Position numbers and translations under genes: made by a program
The notes under the pieces: model-generated
What the model was told of the DNA's origin: nothing
The model's database searches: none
Seen by the model: the letters and a program-made list of their open reading frames with translations, nothing else
Assembly (NCBI GenBank): GCA_001595385.3
Contig: LVEI03000001.1
Coordinates: 828,501 to 892,500, forward strand
DNA length: 64,000 nt
Direction of reading: 5' to 3'
Origin: Deltaproteobacteria bacterium GWC2_55_46
GTDB lineage: Bacteria > Desulfobacterota > GWC2-55-46
Shown here: positions 25,721-35,078 of the stretch, one piece after another
Position numbering within the stretch: the stretch's first letter is position 1
How the letters are laid out: every line of letters starts with the position of its first letter

Positions 25721-27655
25721 ATGTCTCGCAGCGGCAAGCAGACAATATGCGCGATTCTGCTTGTAATATCAGGCGCCCTTCTGCCTGACACGGCATTTTG
25801 CGTTGAAGAGGACCTCTATATCTACAGGCTCCTTTTCGGAGGCGTCCAATTCACTTTTGAGAAGATAACGACCGATGAGAACGGCCACGAGCAGGAACGT
25901 TCCCAATTCCGGCAGGCCTACTACCTTGATACGCTTGGGCCTATTTACTCCCGCTTCCTGGCCACCTATAACGCCGGCATCAGGTTCGTCAACTCCAGCA
26001 CCGGTTCGGGGTCGTCAGGCTCCGATACGGAAACCGATTCCATTTATTATTATCTCACGACCAACCTGCTTCCGAAATCATCGATCCCCCTTACCCTGTC
26101 GGCTTCCCGCAGCGCTTCCACCACCGAATACGGGACCGGCAACTCCGAGATCACCACTAACCATTACGCGCTGCAGTGGTATCTGGGACTCAGGACCTTG
26201 CCCAAGACCGCTATCTTCATAGAAAAGACCGATACCGAGACCGACAACACAAGCCAGAACACAATGAACTACAGATTAAACATGGAGAAAAGGGTAGGCA
26301 AGTCCTCAAATGCCCTCTATTATACCCTGTCGGAGTCCGACAGCTCTGGCGGCAGTTCCAGCACCAACTCCTCGATAAACTTCATCAACGGCACAAGGCT
26401 TTCGAAGGACACCTCGATAAACTTCGGGTTTTCAAGGGGAAATAGCGAAACGGATTCCGCTGGCACGGCGACCAGCACCGACGTCCAGGGATTGAATATC
26501 AATCTCTATTCCTCCCCCAGCCGGGAGTTCGCCCAGACGCACAGTTACACGTACTTCAACAGCGATACCGGAGAGAGTACGGACACAGGACAGACCTACA
26601 ACGGATCCATGAGCTACAGGTTCTCCGGCGCGCTGACATCCAGCATGGCCCTTTCTGTTACCGAGGCCGTCTCTGAAAACCCGACCATAACGACTGAAAG
26701 CACCTCTTTTGCCTACAATGCCGGCATGAGCTACGCCATAAACAGGAACATGTCCCTCTCCCAGACCATCGCCTACAGCTCTTACGATAGCACCTCAAGC
26801 GACACCAATGAAGCGTTCAGCGAACAGACCTCGATAGGGTACCACACCGACTATCTTGGCTGGGCAGACCTCTCCACCAGTTACGGCCTGGGCTACAGCT
26901 ACCAGCGATACAACGAAAACCCGACCCTTACAGGTCTTGCGCAGAACTTCTCGCTATCGCTCAGCAGTATTGACGTGACCCAATACGCTCTGTTCAACGC
27001 CAACTTCAATCTGCGCGACACTTCCAACAGCTCCGGTAGCTGGGAGAGCTATAGGTCCTACGACTTCAACGCGCTCAGCAGGAAATGGAAAAAATATGTT
27101 GGGCTCGCAGCTACTTACCACAATGAGACCGAGAGCCACGAGTTCTCCCTCCTGGGGAGGGAGAGCGAAAGTTTCAGATTCACCGCCAACTCCAACTATT
27201 TCCAGAACACCACACTGGCATTCTCTTCTGATTACAGCAGCACAACCAACAGCGTAAGCGGCACCTCCGACATAATACGCAACGACTTCAGCGCGACACA
27301 CAACCGGACCGTCAAGGGTGGCCCCCTGAGTCTTTTTCTCAGGTGGTCCACTGTCGATCAGTCGTTCAATGGCGGGACGGACTCCACCCTGATCACAGCC
27401 TACGGCGCGACATATGGCAGGAGGGTCTTGCGGAATGCGTCCTGGGTTATCGCGGCGAACAGGACGAATACCACATACAAGAACACCTCCAGCCATGTCA
27501 CCTCTGTATCCAATGCTTTAAACTTTGCCCTGAGGAGCTGGTTATTATCGCTCCGACACAACTACAGCATGACCAAAGACCAGACAAGAGACCAGGTCGA
27601 GAACAGATATTACATGCAGATCTCAAGAAACTTCGCGAGTATGCTTCCTTTTTAG
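25721..27655 (+). CDS. large outer-membrane beta-barrel protein
   Basis: A 644-residue exported protein with a signal peptide ending near F-C-V-E. The mature chain is almost entirely alternating hydrophobic/polar strands rich in Ser, Thr, Asn and Tyr, joined by short Asp/Gly/Ser turns, with about 20 or more strand-turn units, and it ends in Phe, the usual barrel assembly signal. No plug, TonB box or heme motif is seen. The sequence resembles the porin-like proteins of porin-cytochrome conduits and PEP-CTERM-associated barrels, but I cannot place it in a named family. With the cytochromes, NHL propeller and PPIase nearby, an electron-conduit or export pore is the best guess. Six bases separate it from the TPR gene. 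Confidence 0.72.
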   Translation: MSRSGKQTICAILLVISGALLPDTAFCVEEDLYIYRLLFGGVQFTFEKITTDENGHEQERSQFRQAYYLDTLGPIYSRFLATYNAGIRFVNSSTGSGSSGSDTETDSIYYYLTTNLLPKSSIPLTLSASRSASTTEYGTGNSEITTNHYALQWYLGLRTLPKTAIFIEKTDTETDNTSQNTMNYRLNMEKRVGKSSNALYYTLSESDSSGGSSSTNSSINFINGTRLSKDTSINFGFSRGNSETDSAGTATSTDVQGLNINLYSSPSREFAQTHSYTYFNSDTGESTDTGQTYNGSMSYRFSGALTSSMALSVTEAVSENPTITTESTSFAYNAGMSYAINRNMSLSQTIAYSSYDSTSSDTNEAFSEQTSIGYHTDYLGWADLSTSYGLGYSYQRYNENPTLTGLAQNFSLSLSSIDVTQYALFNANFNLRDTSNSSGSWESYRSYDFNALSRKWKKYVGLAATYHNETESHEFSLLGRESESFRFTANSNYFQNTTLAFSSDYSSTTNSVSGTSDIIRNDFSATHNRTVKGGPLSLFLRWSTVDQSFNGGTDSTLITAYGATYGRRVLRNASWVIAANRTNTTYKNTSSHVTSVSNALNFALRSWLLSLRHNYSMTKDQTRDQVENRYYMQISRNFASMLPF

Positions 27656-27661
27656 CCGGCC

Positions 27662-28471
27662 ATGAAAAACAACTCAGCGGCTGTAGCCGCAACATCACTT
27701 GTCTTGCTCGCGGTAGTAATCGCCTATTCCTTTGCCGCGCACTCCAGGAACTTCGTCTGGTCTGACCCTCTGACCATGTGGCGTGACACGGTGACGAAAT
27801 CACCGATGAAGGGCAGGGCCCATTACAATTACGCGACAGTGCTTGTCGGCGCCGGGCAGTTTGAGAAGGCGCTTGAAGAGAACCTGAAGGCCGTGGAGAT
27901 AACCCCCGGGTACGCGAGGGCGCACTTCAATATCGGAGCTATCCTCCATGTCTGGGGACGCAATGACGAGGCCGCCGCCAGATATAAACTGGCGATAGAG
28001 CTTAAACCCGATCTGGCGGAGGCGCACCTCAACCTCGGTTTCATATATTATACGAAGGGCCTTCTTAAAGAGGCCATGTCGGAGTACGCTCTTGCGGCCA
28101 GGCTCAAGCCCACAAACCCGAAGGTATACGTCAACATGGGGAATATCTACAGGGACACGGGGATGCCGGAGAAGGCCCTTGCCGAATACAGCAAGGCATT
28201 GTCATATGACCCGGCTAACGTACAGGCTATCATGAATATCGGCGGTATACTTATTAAGACGGGCAGGGCCATGGAGGCTCTGCAGGAGTTCCGGCAGGCT
28301 ATCGCATTGGACCCCGGGCTTGCTGAAGCGCATTATATGCTGGGGGGAGCCCTTATCGCGCTCGGAAGGACTAAAGAGGCCAGGGCAGAGCTTGAGGCTG
28401 CGATGATGCTGGACCCGGGGCACGAAGGCGCGCGCGAGGCCTTTATAAGGCTTAATAACGGTAAGTATTAG
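27662..28471 (+). CDS. membrane-anchored TPR protein (shortened TMTC-like)
   Basis: A 269-residue protein with one N-terminal membrane helix (about 8-26) followed by six to seven tetratricopeptide repeats in the periplasm or cytoplasm. The region after the helix, N-F-V-W-S-D-P-L-T-M-W-R-D-T-V-T-K-S-P, matches the junction between the last helix and first repeat of the 617-residue TMTC-like protein encoded at 29448-31301 (R-N-N-V-W-Q-N-G-M-T-L-Y-E-D-A-V-L-K-S-P). It therefore looks like the C-terminal part of such a protein made as an independent gene. It ends tail-to-tail with the HEAT gene, sharing four bases. Confidence 0.75.
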   Translation: MKNNSAAVAATSLVLLAVVIAYSFAAHSRNFVWSDPLTMWRDTVTKSPMKGRAHYNYATVLVGAGQFEKALEENLKAVEITPGYARAHFNIGAILHVWGRNDEAAARYKLAIELKPDLAEAHLNLGFIYYTKGLLKEAMSEYALAARLKPTNPKVYVNMGNIYRDTGMPEKALAEYSKALSYDPANVQAIMNIGGILIKTGRAMEALQEFRQAIALDPGLAEAHYMLGGALIALGRTKEARAELEAAMMLDPGHEGAREAFIRLNNGKY

Positions 28472-29259
28472 GAACGGATCTTCCGCAGGGCGTTCTGCGC
28501 CTCTTCCCTGACAGGTTCGAACGGGTAATCAGCGAACGCCTGAATAAAGCCCTCGAAGCCCTTCGCCTTGCCCTTGAGCGAGGAGGCCACCTTAAGCAGC
28601 TCTATGACCGACCTGGAGTCCTTCCTGTCGCCAGCGTTCATCAGCGCGTCGAATATCCTCATGACATCGGCCTGGACCATGTCATCACCGGCGGCGGCGA
28701 GCGCCTCAGCCGCGGAAGCCATCGCTTCCCCATCCCCTGAGCCGATTACATTCAACAGCGCCTCAACGCCTTTCCTGCCGGCGTTGGCCAGGGCCTGCGC
28801 GGATGTGAGCCTGTAGAACGGCTCCCGCTGCTCAAGCATCTGTTTTTTGACTATTTCAACGCCATCGGTGAAACCCTGGACGAGCGCGGTCGCCGACGCT
28901 TTCCGTACATGATATATCTCGTTATCGAGGTGCTCCATAAGCTTTTCTTTCGCGTCATGTGTCTTGAACCTGGCGAGCTCCTGGGCGGCCATTATTGAAA
29001 CATCCTCGTCCTTATGGGTAAGGGCGTCGGTGATGATATTAAAGAAGGCCTTGTTCCTGGCCAGGGCTATCGTGTGGACGATAGTCTTGGCGAAGACCCC
29101 CTGAGGAGGATCATCGATCAAAAGGGTCAGCTCATTTGAGGTCCCTGCCTGGTCTTCCTTCGCCAGGTGATTGAGGAGCATCGCCCCTTCCTCCCTTGTG
29201 ACGGTCCCGGCCATCACCTTGGAGAACATGGTGGTCAGCTTGTCTTTTATCGAGCTCAT
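28468..29259 (-). CDS. HEAT-repeat protein
   Basis: A soluble 263-residue protein built of about six helical pairs of the HEAT/PBS-lyase type (for example D-E-D-V-S-I-M-A-A-Q-E-L-A-R-F, I-Y-H-V-R-K-A-S-A-T-A-L-V-Q and P-F-Y-R-L-T-S-A-Q-A-L-A-N-A-G). No enzyme domain or metal motif is visible. The ATG at 29259 is preferred; a GTG at 29301 would add 14 basic residues. It is a candidate scaffold. It lies between the two TMTC-like genes, which may hint at a shared pathway. Confidence 0.65.
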   Translation of the reverse strand: MSSIKDKLTTMFSKVMAGTVTREEGAMLLNHLAKEDQAGTSNELTLLIDDPPQGVFAKTIVHTIALARNKAFFNIITDALTHKDEDVSIMAAQELARFKTHDAKEKLMEHLDNEIYHVRKASATALVQGFTDGVEIVKKQMLEQREPFYRLTSAQALANAGRKGVEALLNVIGSGDGEAMASAAEALAAAGDDMVQADVMRIFDALMNAGDRKDSRSVIELLKVASSLKGKAKGFEGFIQAFADYPFEPVREEAQNALRKIRS

Positions 29260-29447
29260 CCGAGTCTGTCTGTTCCTTCTGCTTTCATTAAGGGGCCGCA
29301 CCCTTCCGGGCTCAGGCGATACTACGTTTCGAGATCGTATGGCAGCATGCCCCAGAGAAGTTAAGCTCTTGGATTATAACATAAAAGCCGCAGGGGACAA
29401 CAAGATTATCAAATGCCGGCAGAGCCCGTCTTCCAAGCCCCCGAGCT

Positions 29448-31301
29448 TCATCTCTCATCTTTTTCGAGCCTTGGGACAGACGCCGCCAGGTCAGGCCGTA
29501 GAGCAACCGCCCTGTTGTAAGCGGCCCTGGCCCTTTCCTGGTCTCCTGTCTTCGAGTAGAGCTTGCCAAGGTTTACAAGGGCGTCCCAGCTCGCCGGATT
29601 GAGCTTGAGAACAGAGTCAAGAAGATATTCGGCGGACCCGAAGTCCCCTTTTTCCATAAAGGCGAGCGCCAGGTTATACATGGCGTTCTCATTGTCCTTT
29701 TGCGCCCGGATAGCCTTTACATAATATTCTATCGCCTTGTCCAATTCCTTCCCCTCGTGGTGCATGGTGCCGAGGTTATAGAGCGCGGCCGCGTTCGCGG
29801 GGTTTATCCTGACGGTCTCGCTGAAATGATATACGGCCTTATCCCGCTCTCCCCTTCCCATATAGATCATACCCAGGTTGAGATGCGCCTTTTCCGCCTG
29901 AGGATTGAGCTTCAAATCCTCGTTGTACTGCTCTATCGCCTTGTCTATCTTCCCGCCCCTGTGATACGCCCACGCGAGGTTATACCTTACCCGCTCCTTT
30001 GCCGGGCTCTTCAAGACAGCGTCCTCGTAGAGCGTCATCCCGTTCTGCCAGACGTTATTGCGCGCGTAGGCGGCCGTGCCCAGAGGCAGGACCATGAGCG
30101 CAAAGGCGGCAGCTACGGCCTTCCACGGCCCACCGAGGCCCGCCTTGCCCCATACAAAAAAAAGGCCCGCGCTTGCCGACAACGCAACACCAACGCTTGG
30201 CAGATAGAGCCTGTGCTCGAATATAAGGTCCTTTATCGGGACTATGGACGACTCCACGGAGATGGTGATGAAAAACCAGAGCCCCCCGGCCGATATAAGG
30301 GCCAGGTATCCGCTCCCTCCCCTCAAGAACCTGATAAAGAGATAGACCGCTCCGATGAAAAGGGAGGATATGAAGATGAATGAAGCGAAGACCTCTGGCG
30401 CGAAGAAAGAACTGAACATGGGATAATCATAATCAATCGTCTGATCGACGGGCAGCACAAGCAGGCGCAAATAGGTGACTATCACCCTGAACTGGGTCAC
30501 GAGGTAGTCGTGCCTGGAGATATTCTGCAGGTCCCGTATCTGAGCGCCGATCAGATTACCCCCGACGCCATCCACGCCCATTGGGCCAAAGATCATATAC
30601 GGGATGACCGCCATGGCAAGGAGTATTGGCGTAAGCTTTAACAGCCTCCTTCCAGGCCGCCCCCTGAACAAGGCCAGCTCTATCATAAGGAGCGTAAAGG
30701 GGAGCGTGAAGCTTATCTCCTTTGTCATCTGGGCGGCCCAGACGGAGATGAGCCCGGCAAGGTACAGGACGGCCCTCGTCCTGGCCTCAGAAAGCCTCCA
30801 TTTGAGGTAAAAAACGATACCGAGAAGATAAAAAAACGTGGCGAGAGAGGCGAACCTCTGCGAGATATAGGCCACCGCCTCTGTCTGCACCGGATGGACT
30901 ATGAACAGGAGCGCGGCAAGCGCCGCTATCTGGAAAGAGGGCAGGCCCTTTTCAGAAAGCCTCGGGGTCCTCGTCAGCAACCCGGAGAAGAAAAATACAA
31001 GGATGCCATTAGCTATATGAATGGCGATGTTCACGGCATGGTAGCCTCTAACGTCCATGCCGTTGGCAAAGAAGTTAAGGGCGAAGGTAATGTATGTGAA
31101 GTACCTTGTGCCGCCGGGAGGCCAGAAGCTCTCTGGCCTGTACGCGCTGCTGTAGTCTACTACGTACAGATAATCATCGAACTGGAAAGTAGCGGTGAAG
31201 GTATTAGAGTAAACGGCAACGGCCAGGAGGGCGATGAAAAACAAGACCGCCGCTACGGAAAGTCTTTTATGCCCCGACAGGAAGTTGTCTAAACCAGACA
31301 T
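29448..31301 (-). CDS. TMTC-like multi-pass membrane protein with C-terminal TPRs (putative O-glycosyltransferase)
   Basis: A 617-residue protein. About ten N-terminal helices form a GT-C-like glycosyltransferase domain with an acidic F-D-D-Y pair at D42-D43 and the conserved HPVQTEAVAYISQR (136-149), a signature of TMTC and related bacterial proteins. The C-terminal third (about 420-600) holds four to five TPR units. Animal TMTC proteins transfer mannose to cadherins; the bacterial relatives are thought to be O-glycosyltransferases or glycan polymerases using lipid-linked sugars. The gene is divergent from the 903-residue protein. The TPR gene at 27662 repeats its C-terminal half. Confidence 0.8.
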   Translation of the reverse strand: MSGLDNFLSGHKRLSVAAVLFFIALLAVAVYSNTFTATFQFDDYLYVVDYSSAYRPESFWPPGGTRYFTYITFALNFFANGMDVRGYHAVNIAIHIANGILVFFFSGLLTRTPRLSEKGLPSFQIAALAALLFIVHPVQTEAVAYISQRFASLATFFYLLGIVFYLKWRLSEARTRAVLYLAGLISVWAAQMTKEISFTLPFTLLMIELALFRGRPGRRLLKLTPILLAMAVIPYMIFGPMGVDGVGGNLIGAQIRDLQNISRHDYLVTQFRVIVTYLRLLVLPVDQTIDYDYPMFSSFFAPEVFASFIFISSLFIGAVYLFIRFLRGGSGYLALISAGGLWFFITISVESSIVPIKDLIFEHRLYLPSVGVALSASAGLFFVWGKAGLGGPWKAVAAAFALMVLPLGTAAYARNNVWQNGMTLYEDAVLKSPAKERVRYNLAWAYHRGGKIDKAIEQYNEDLKLNPQAEKAHLNLGMIYMGRGERDKAVYHFSETVRINPANAAALYNLGTMHHEGKELDKAIEYYVKAIRAQKDNENAMYNLALAFMEKGDFGSAEYLLDSVLKLNPASWDALVNLGKLYSKTGDQERARAAYNRAVALRPDLAASVPRLEKDER

Positions 31302-31330
31302 AGAGATTGGGTCCCCTGGAAAATTGCGTT

Positions 31331-31360
31331 ATTTTACCCTAATTTACATAAATGGCACAA
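31331..31360 (-). promoter_or_regulatory. possible promoter of the TMTC-like gene
   Basis: On the minus strand a TTGTGC (31355-31360), 18-base spacer and TAAAAT (31331-31336) precede the gene by about 30 bases. The -10 box is good, the -35 is weak. Confidence 0.4.
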
Positions 31361-31455
31361 GGGTTTATGTTGTGACTTACGACCTTGATTAGGCTGATGT
31401 TTATTGATAAGCTAAGGTTTGGCGGACTGAAACCCCGATTTTAAAAAGGTCGTAA

Positions 31456-34167
31456 ATGGCTGGTTACAGCGGCAGCAGACTTGAGATCCTTGACCGTCTC
31501 CTCGCGCTTGGGGCGGAGGTGCCGGAGGGCAGGCTTTGGACCCTTGACCCCAAGAGCCTTAGGTTCAAACACGGCGAGACGCTTGCCGAGCTCAAGGTCC
31601 CATACCACATGGGGGGAGAGGACGAAAAGTGCGTTGAAGAGGCGGTCCTCGGCCTCGTCTCGGTCCTTTCAAAGCGGTACGACCCTAAAAAAGAGGGGGC
31701 TGAGTCCGCTGTCCATCTGCCAATAGGCCTCCTCAAGGAAAAGACATTCCGGACAGACCTCTTCATCTCAGATTCCCTCGAAAAAGATACGGCCACCTTT
31801 GCCCTCTCGGGCGTGCCGTACATCGACAGCGCGATACTCTCCAACTGGCTTGGTTCCGAAGGCCACGGACGCAGGCTCGTTAAGTGGGTCCACGAGTACT
31901 TCGGGAAGATGATGAAGGAAGAGGCCCGGACCGACGTGGATGAAAGGACAGCCTACCTTGCCCTCCTTGCCGTCATAAACACGGTAAGGAAAAAAAAGGA
32001 GAAGGCCAAGGGGTTCAGGATAAAGGGCCTTTCCTACGAAAGGCTCGACCTTATAACAGGCCTTGTGATCTTCCTGACCTTGAGGACGTCCCTTTCCTGG
32101 TTCTTCAAAAAGCTTAAAACAAGCGGGGCATCATCTTACAACCCGGCTGCGGAATTATTACTTTCGTCGGCACTGGTCCCCAAGTCCTTTCTCGCCATAC
32201 CCGCAAGCCTTGTGTCAACTACGCTCAACCCGTACGGGATAAGCGCCGAGGCCTTCGACGCGCTCGGAGGCGTACTCCCGGCCATATACGACGCCGCCTC
32301 CGCAGAGGAACTGCTCTCAAGGAGCGTCCGAGCCGTCGGCGGCAACAATGAGGTCAACGAGGTCGTACAGGCCCAGGCCAACATAAACAGGTTCAGACAG
32401 GAGTCCCTGGCATACCTTTCGGAGATCGACCAGCCGGGATCTGACGCGCAGTCGACCCTCTATGAGCTCTACAACGAAGACAGGCTCATAAAGAACTTCC
32501 TCTCAGACCACAAGTCCATTGCGAACCTCTCAGCCGCGCTCGAAGAGGTGAGAAAGAACCATGTGAAAGACCAGCACAGGGCTGAGAAGCTCGAATCGTT
32601 CCTCGACTTCCTTGCCGGCTTCAGGAAATCGGTCTTCGGCAGCTTCTTCAAGGGGCCCAGGAAGGCCGAAGAGATAACCGGCGTCATACAGGGCTATTAC
32701 GCCTGCGCGCTCGACAACCACGTTGAGCGCAACGCTGGCCCCATGCGTACCTGCCTTGCCGACAGGCGGGAAGAGTACAAGCACAACCTGCTGGTCGATG
32801 AGTACAACAGGGGACGCCTGTACAGGTTCTCAACCGATGACAGGCCTGCCCTCAAGACCCTCGCGGTCGAGGAGGAAGGGCAGCTCTTCATCGATATGAA
32901 GGACTTCTCCCGGAAGACCTTGAACGTCAAGGAAATAGCGATGGCGGATTTCATGCGGGAGCATTTTTACACCCCGATCCTTAACGCCGCGAGCCGCTAC
33001 GCCGTTGGCACGGGCGTGACAGCCAACGAGCGCGGCATAAGGCTTACGAACCTCCCCGGCGACGCGGCCATCTTCTCCGGCGGCGTGACGAACCTGGTGG
33101 CGCTCGCAAAGGACATACAGCAGATAATACGGGGCTACCGCGAGGAGCTATTGAAAAGGCTGCCCCCTAAAAGGGATGACGAGGTACTCGAAGAGGTCCA
33201 CAGGAGATTCGCGGCAAGGAAAGACGCGCTCAGGCAGAAGAGGGCTGAACTGAATGAGTCGATGGCCAGAAACGAGGCTGGTATCGAGACCAGGCTCGTG
33301 GCTCTCGGTGAAGAGGAGCACAGGCTCGAGAACACTTACAGAGAGGAGCTTGAGGCCGCGATAAAGGGAGAGCTTGAGGCCGGGCTTTACATCGCGTACG
33401 GTGCCAAGGCTGAGAACATGGTCATCGAGACAAGGGAAGATTTCTCCGGGCCGGTAAGCGTATCGATAGGCGGAAAGATAAACGAGGCCTCAAGAGGCAC
33501 CTTCAGGAACCCGCTGGTGAGGGCAAAGCTCGAAAGGTCGCTTGAGAACGAAAAGAGCCGCCGCAGGAACAAGGCCATACGCTACCCGTTCGACGTTTAC
33601 ATAGACAGGGTATTCTCGATAAAAGTCCCGACCGAGCTCGACAGCGCCTTTGAGAAGCTTTTGACCTCGCACAGGGAGACAAACGTAAAGGCCATGTCCC
33701 AGGTGGTGGCCAACGAGTTCCTTGGCGACATCAACAGGATAATCTCAGGGGAGCCGTTCTCGAACCTCCGCGTCATATCGGCCACTACCGACATATACAA
33801 CAAGGGAGAGGTCTTAAGCATAAACGCCCTTGAGGCCTATATGAAAGAGGGCCGGGGATTGAAATGGTTCTTCAGAAAAACAGTCCGGACAAGCGAGCTC
33901 TGCCCTTCCATACAGGAAGAGTTCTTCATCCCGTTCGACCCGCTGGACCTCTGGTTCAGCCTCGACCCGGTGAAGGGGGTAGACCGGGTCGAGGCATTCT
34001 GCAAGGTCGGCGAGGTGATATTCAAGGGCTTCGAGGCAACGACACCGATGGTCGTCTATGAGATCATCAACCCTGAGGGGGATTTCTTCAAGGCGCTGGT
34101 AAAGAACCACTTCCAGCAATGGCTGGATGAGTCAAAGGCCGAGCAGCGACTTACAGAGAAGGCCTGA
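31456..34167 (+). CDS. large protein of unknown function with a possible class III cyclase-like segment
   Basis: A 903-residue, mostly helical, charged protein with no signal peptide. I do not recognise the full-length family. In the middle, F478-I-D480-M-K-D-F-S-R-K-T resembles the first metal-binding strand of class III nucleotide cyclases (F-x-D-I-x-x-F-T), and L-P-G-D536-A-A-I-F-S-G-G resembles the second (G-D-x-x-x-x-x-S-G). The two aspartates are 56 residues apart, somewhat more than usual. A coiled coil follows at about 575-640, then a region with K/R-rich helices. A hydrophobic stretch near 198-215 might be a membrane or core helix. If it is a cyclase-like domain it may be degenerate. 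It stands alone, divergent from the TMTC-like gene. Confidence 0.6.
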   Translation: MAGYSGSRLEILDRLLALGAEVPEGRLWTLDPKSLRFKHGETLAELKVPYHMGGEDEKCVEEAVLGLVSVLSKRYDPKKEGAESAVHLPIGLLKEKTFRTDLFISDSLEKDTATFALSGVPYIDSAILSNWLGSEGHGRRLVKWVHEYFGKMMKEEARTDVDERTAYLALLAVINTVRKKKEKAKGFRIKGLSYERLDLITGLVIFLTLRTSLSWFFKKLKTSGASSYNPAAELLLSSALVPKSFLAIPASLVSTTLNPYGISAEAFDALGGVLPAIYDAASAEELLSRSVRAVGGNNEVNEVVQAQANINRFRQESLAYLSEIDQPGSDAQSTLYELYNEDRLIKNFLSDHKSIANLSAALEEVRKNHVKDQHRAEKLESFLDFLAGFRKSVFGSFFKGPRKAEEITGVIQGYYACALDNHVERNAGPMRTCLADRREEYKHNLLVDEYNRGRLYRFSTDDRPALKTLAVEEEGQLFIDMKDFSRKTLNVKEIAMADFMREHFYTPILNAASRYAVGTGVTANERGIRLTNLPGDAAIFSGGVTNLVALAKDIQQIIRGYREELLKRLPPKRDDEVLEEVHRRFAARKDALRQKRAELNESMARNEAGIETRLVALGEEEHRLENTYREELEAAIKGELEAGLYIAYGAKAENMVIETREDFSGPVSVSIGGKINEASRGTFRNPLVRAKLERSLENEKSRRRNKAIRYPFDVYIDRVFSIKVPTELDSAFEKLLTSHRETNVKAMSQVVANEFLGDINRIISGEPFSNLRVISATTDIYNKGEVLSINALEAYMKEGRGLKWFFRKTVRTSELCPSIQEEFFIPFDPLDLWFSLDPVKGVDRVEAFCKVGEVIFKGFEATTPMVVYEIINPEGDFFKALVKNHFQQWLDESKAEQRLTEKA

Positions 34168-34226
34168 ACGACCTTCATCCCTGGCTTGTTGCCGAAGAAT
34201 TTGTTCGGGCTGCCAATAGCCCTTTC

Positions 34227-35078
34227 CTATTTCGTAAGCGCCTCATTCATGCTCCCCGTCCTGTATCCCTCAAGGTCAAGGGCAACGTAGATAAACCCTA
34301 TCTCCTTAAATCCCTGGACCACCTTTTTTCTCAAGCCTTCGTCAAGGAATAGCTTAAGGGCGCCCTCCTCGACCTCTATCCTGACTATATCGTCATGATA
34401 GCGGACCCTGAACTGCCTGAACCCGAGCGACCTTAAAAACTCCTCTCCCAGCGCTACCTTCTTTAGCCTCGGCTCGGTTATCCGCGTGCCGTATGGGAAG
34501 CGGGAAGAGAGGCAGGCGAAGCTCGGCTTGTCCCATGTCGGGAGGCCAAGCTCCCTGCTGAGCAGTCTTATCTCCTGCTTGGTGAGCCCGGCTTCCTGAA
34601 GCGGGCTCCTTACGCCCACCTCCTTCGCGGCGGTCCGGCCTGGCCTGAAATCATTCAAGTCGTCGGAGTTCGACCCGTCGGCAACGCACTTAAAGCCAAG
34701 GGCGTCGGCCTCATTGCGGGAGATGCTGAAGAGCTCGCTTTTACAGTAATAGCACCTCTTCTCCGTGTTCTCGGCGAAGTTCGGGATCTCAAGCTCATTT
34801 GATTCGATTATGATGTGCCTCGCCCCGATGAGCTTCGTAAGGCGGCAGGCCTCGTTGAACTCGCCTTCAGGGTACGTGGGGGATGTCGCGGTAATGGCAG
34901 CGGCCTTCTCCCCGAGCGTGGCGGCAGCGACCTTAAGAAGGAACGTGGAATCCACGCCTCCTGAAAAAGCGACAAGGACGGAGCCCATCTCTTTCAAAAT
35001 GGATCTGAGCCTTTCCAGCTTGGAGAACGCGGTCATCTCGTCTCCACCGTGGCTTATGGCCGCAGGGCCGTTCAGCAT
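34227..35078 (-). CDS. larE: ATP-dependent sacrificial sulphur transferase LarE
   Basis: Builds the nickel-pincer nucleotide cofactor by adenylating pyridinium-dicarboxylate and donating sulphur. The 283-residue protein has the PP-loop SGGVDST at 39-45, C109-Y-Y-C112 within the R-C-Y-Y-C-K-S-E segment and a third Cys in S-F-A-C-L-S-S-R-F-P-Y-G. The last is the sacrificial cysteine in the Lactobacillus enzyme; the extra pair may allow an iron-sulphur cluster and catalytic turnover. ATG 35078 overlaps the upstream gene's stop as ATGCTGA; an alternative ATG at 35036 has its own GGAGACGAG site. larB and larC are absent here, so the cofactor cannot be made from this locus alone. Confidence 0.88.
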   Translation of the reverse strand: MLNGPAAISHGGDEMTAFSKLERLRSILKEMGSVLVAFSGGVDSTFLLKVAAATLGEKAAAITATSPTYPEGEFNEACRLTKLIGARHIIIESNELEIPNFAENTEKRCYYCKSELFSISRNEADALGFKCVADGSNSDDLNDFRPGRTAAKEVGVRSPLQEAGLTKQEIRLLSRELGLPTWDKPSFACLSSRFPYGTRITEPRLKKVALGEEFLRSLGFRQFRVRYHDDIVRIEVEEGALKLFLDEGLRKKVVQGFKEIGFIYVALDLEGYRTGSMNEALTK

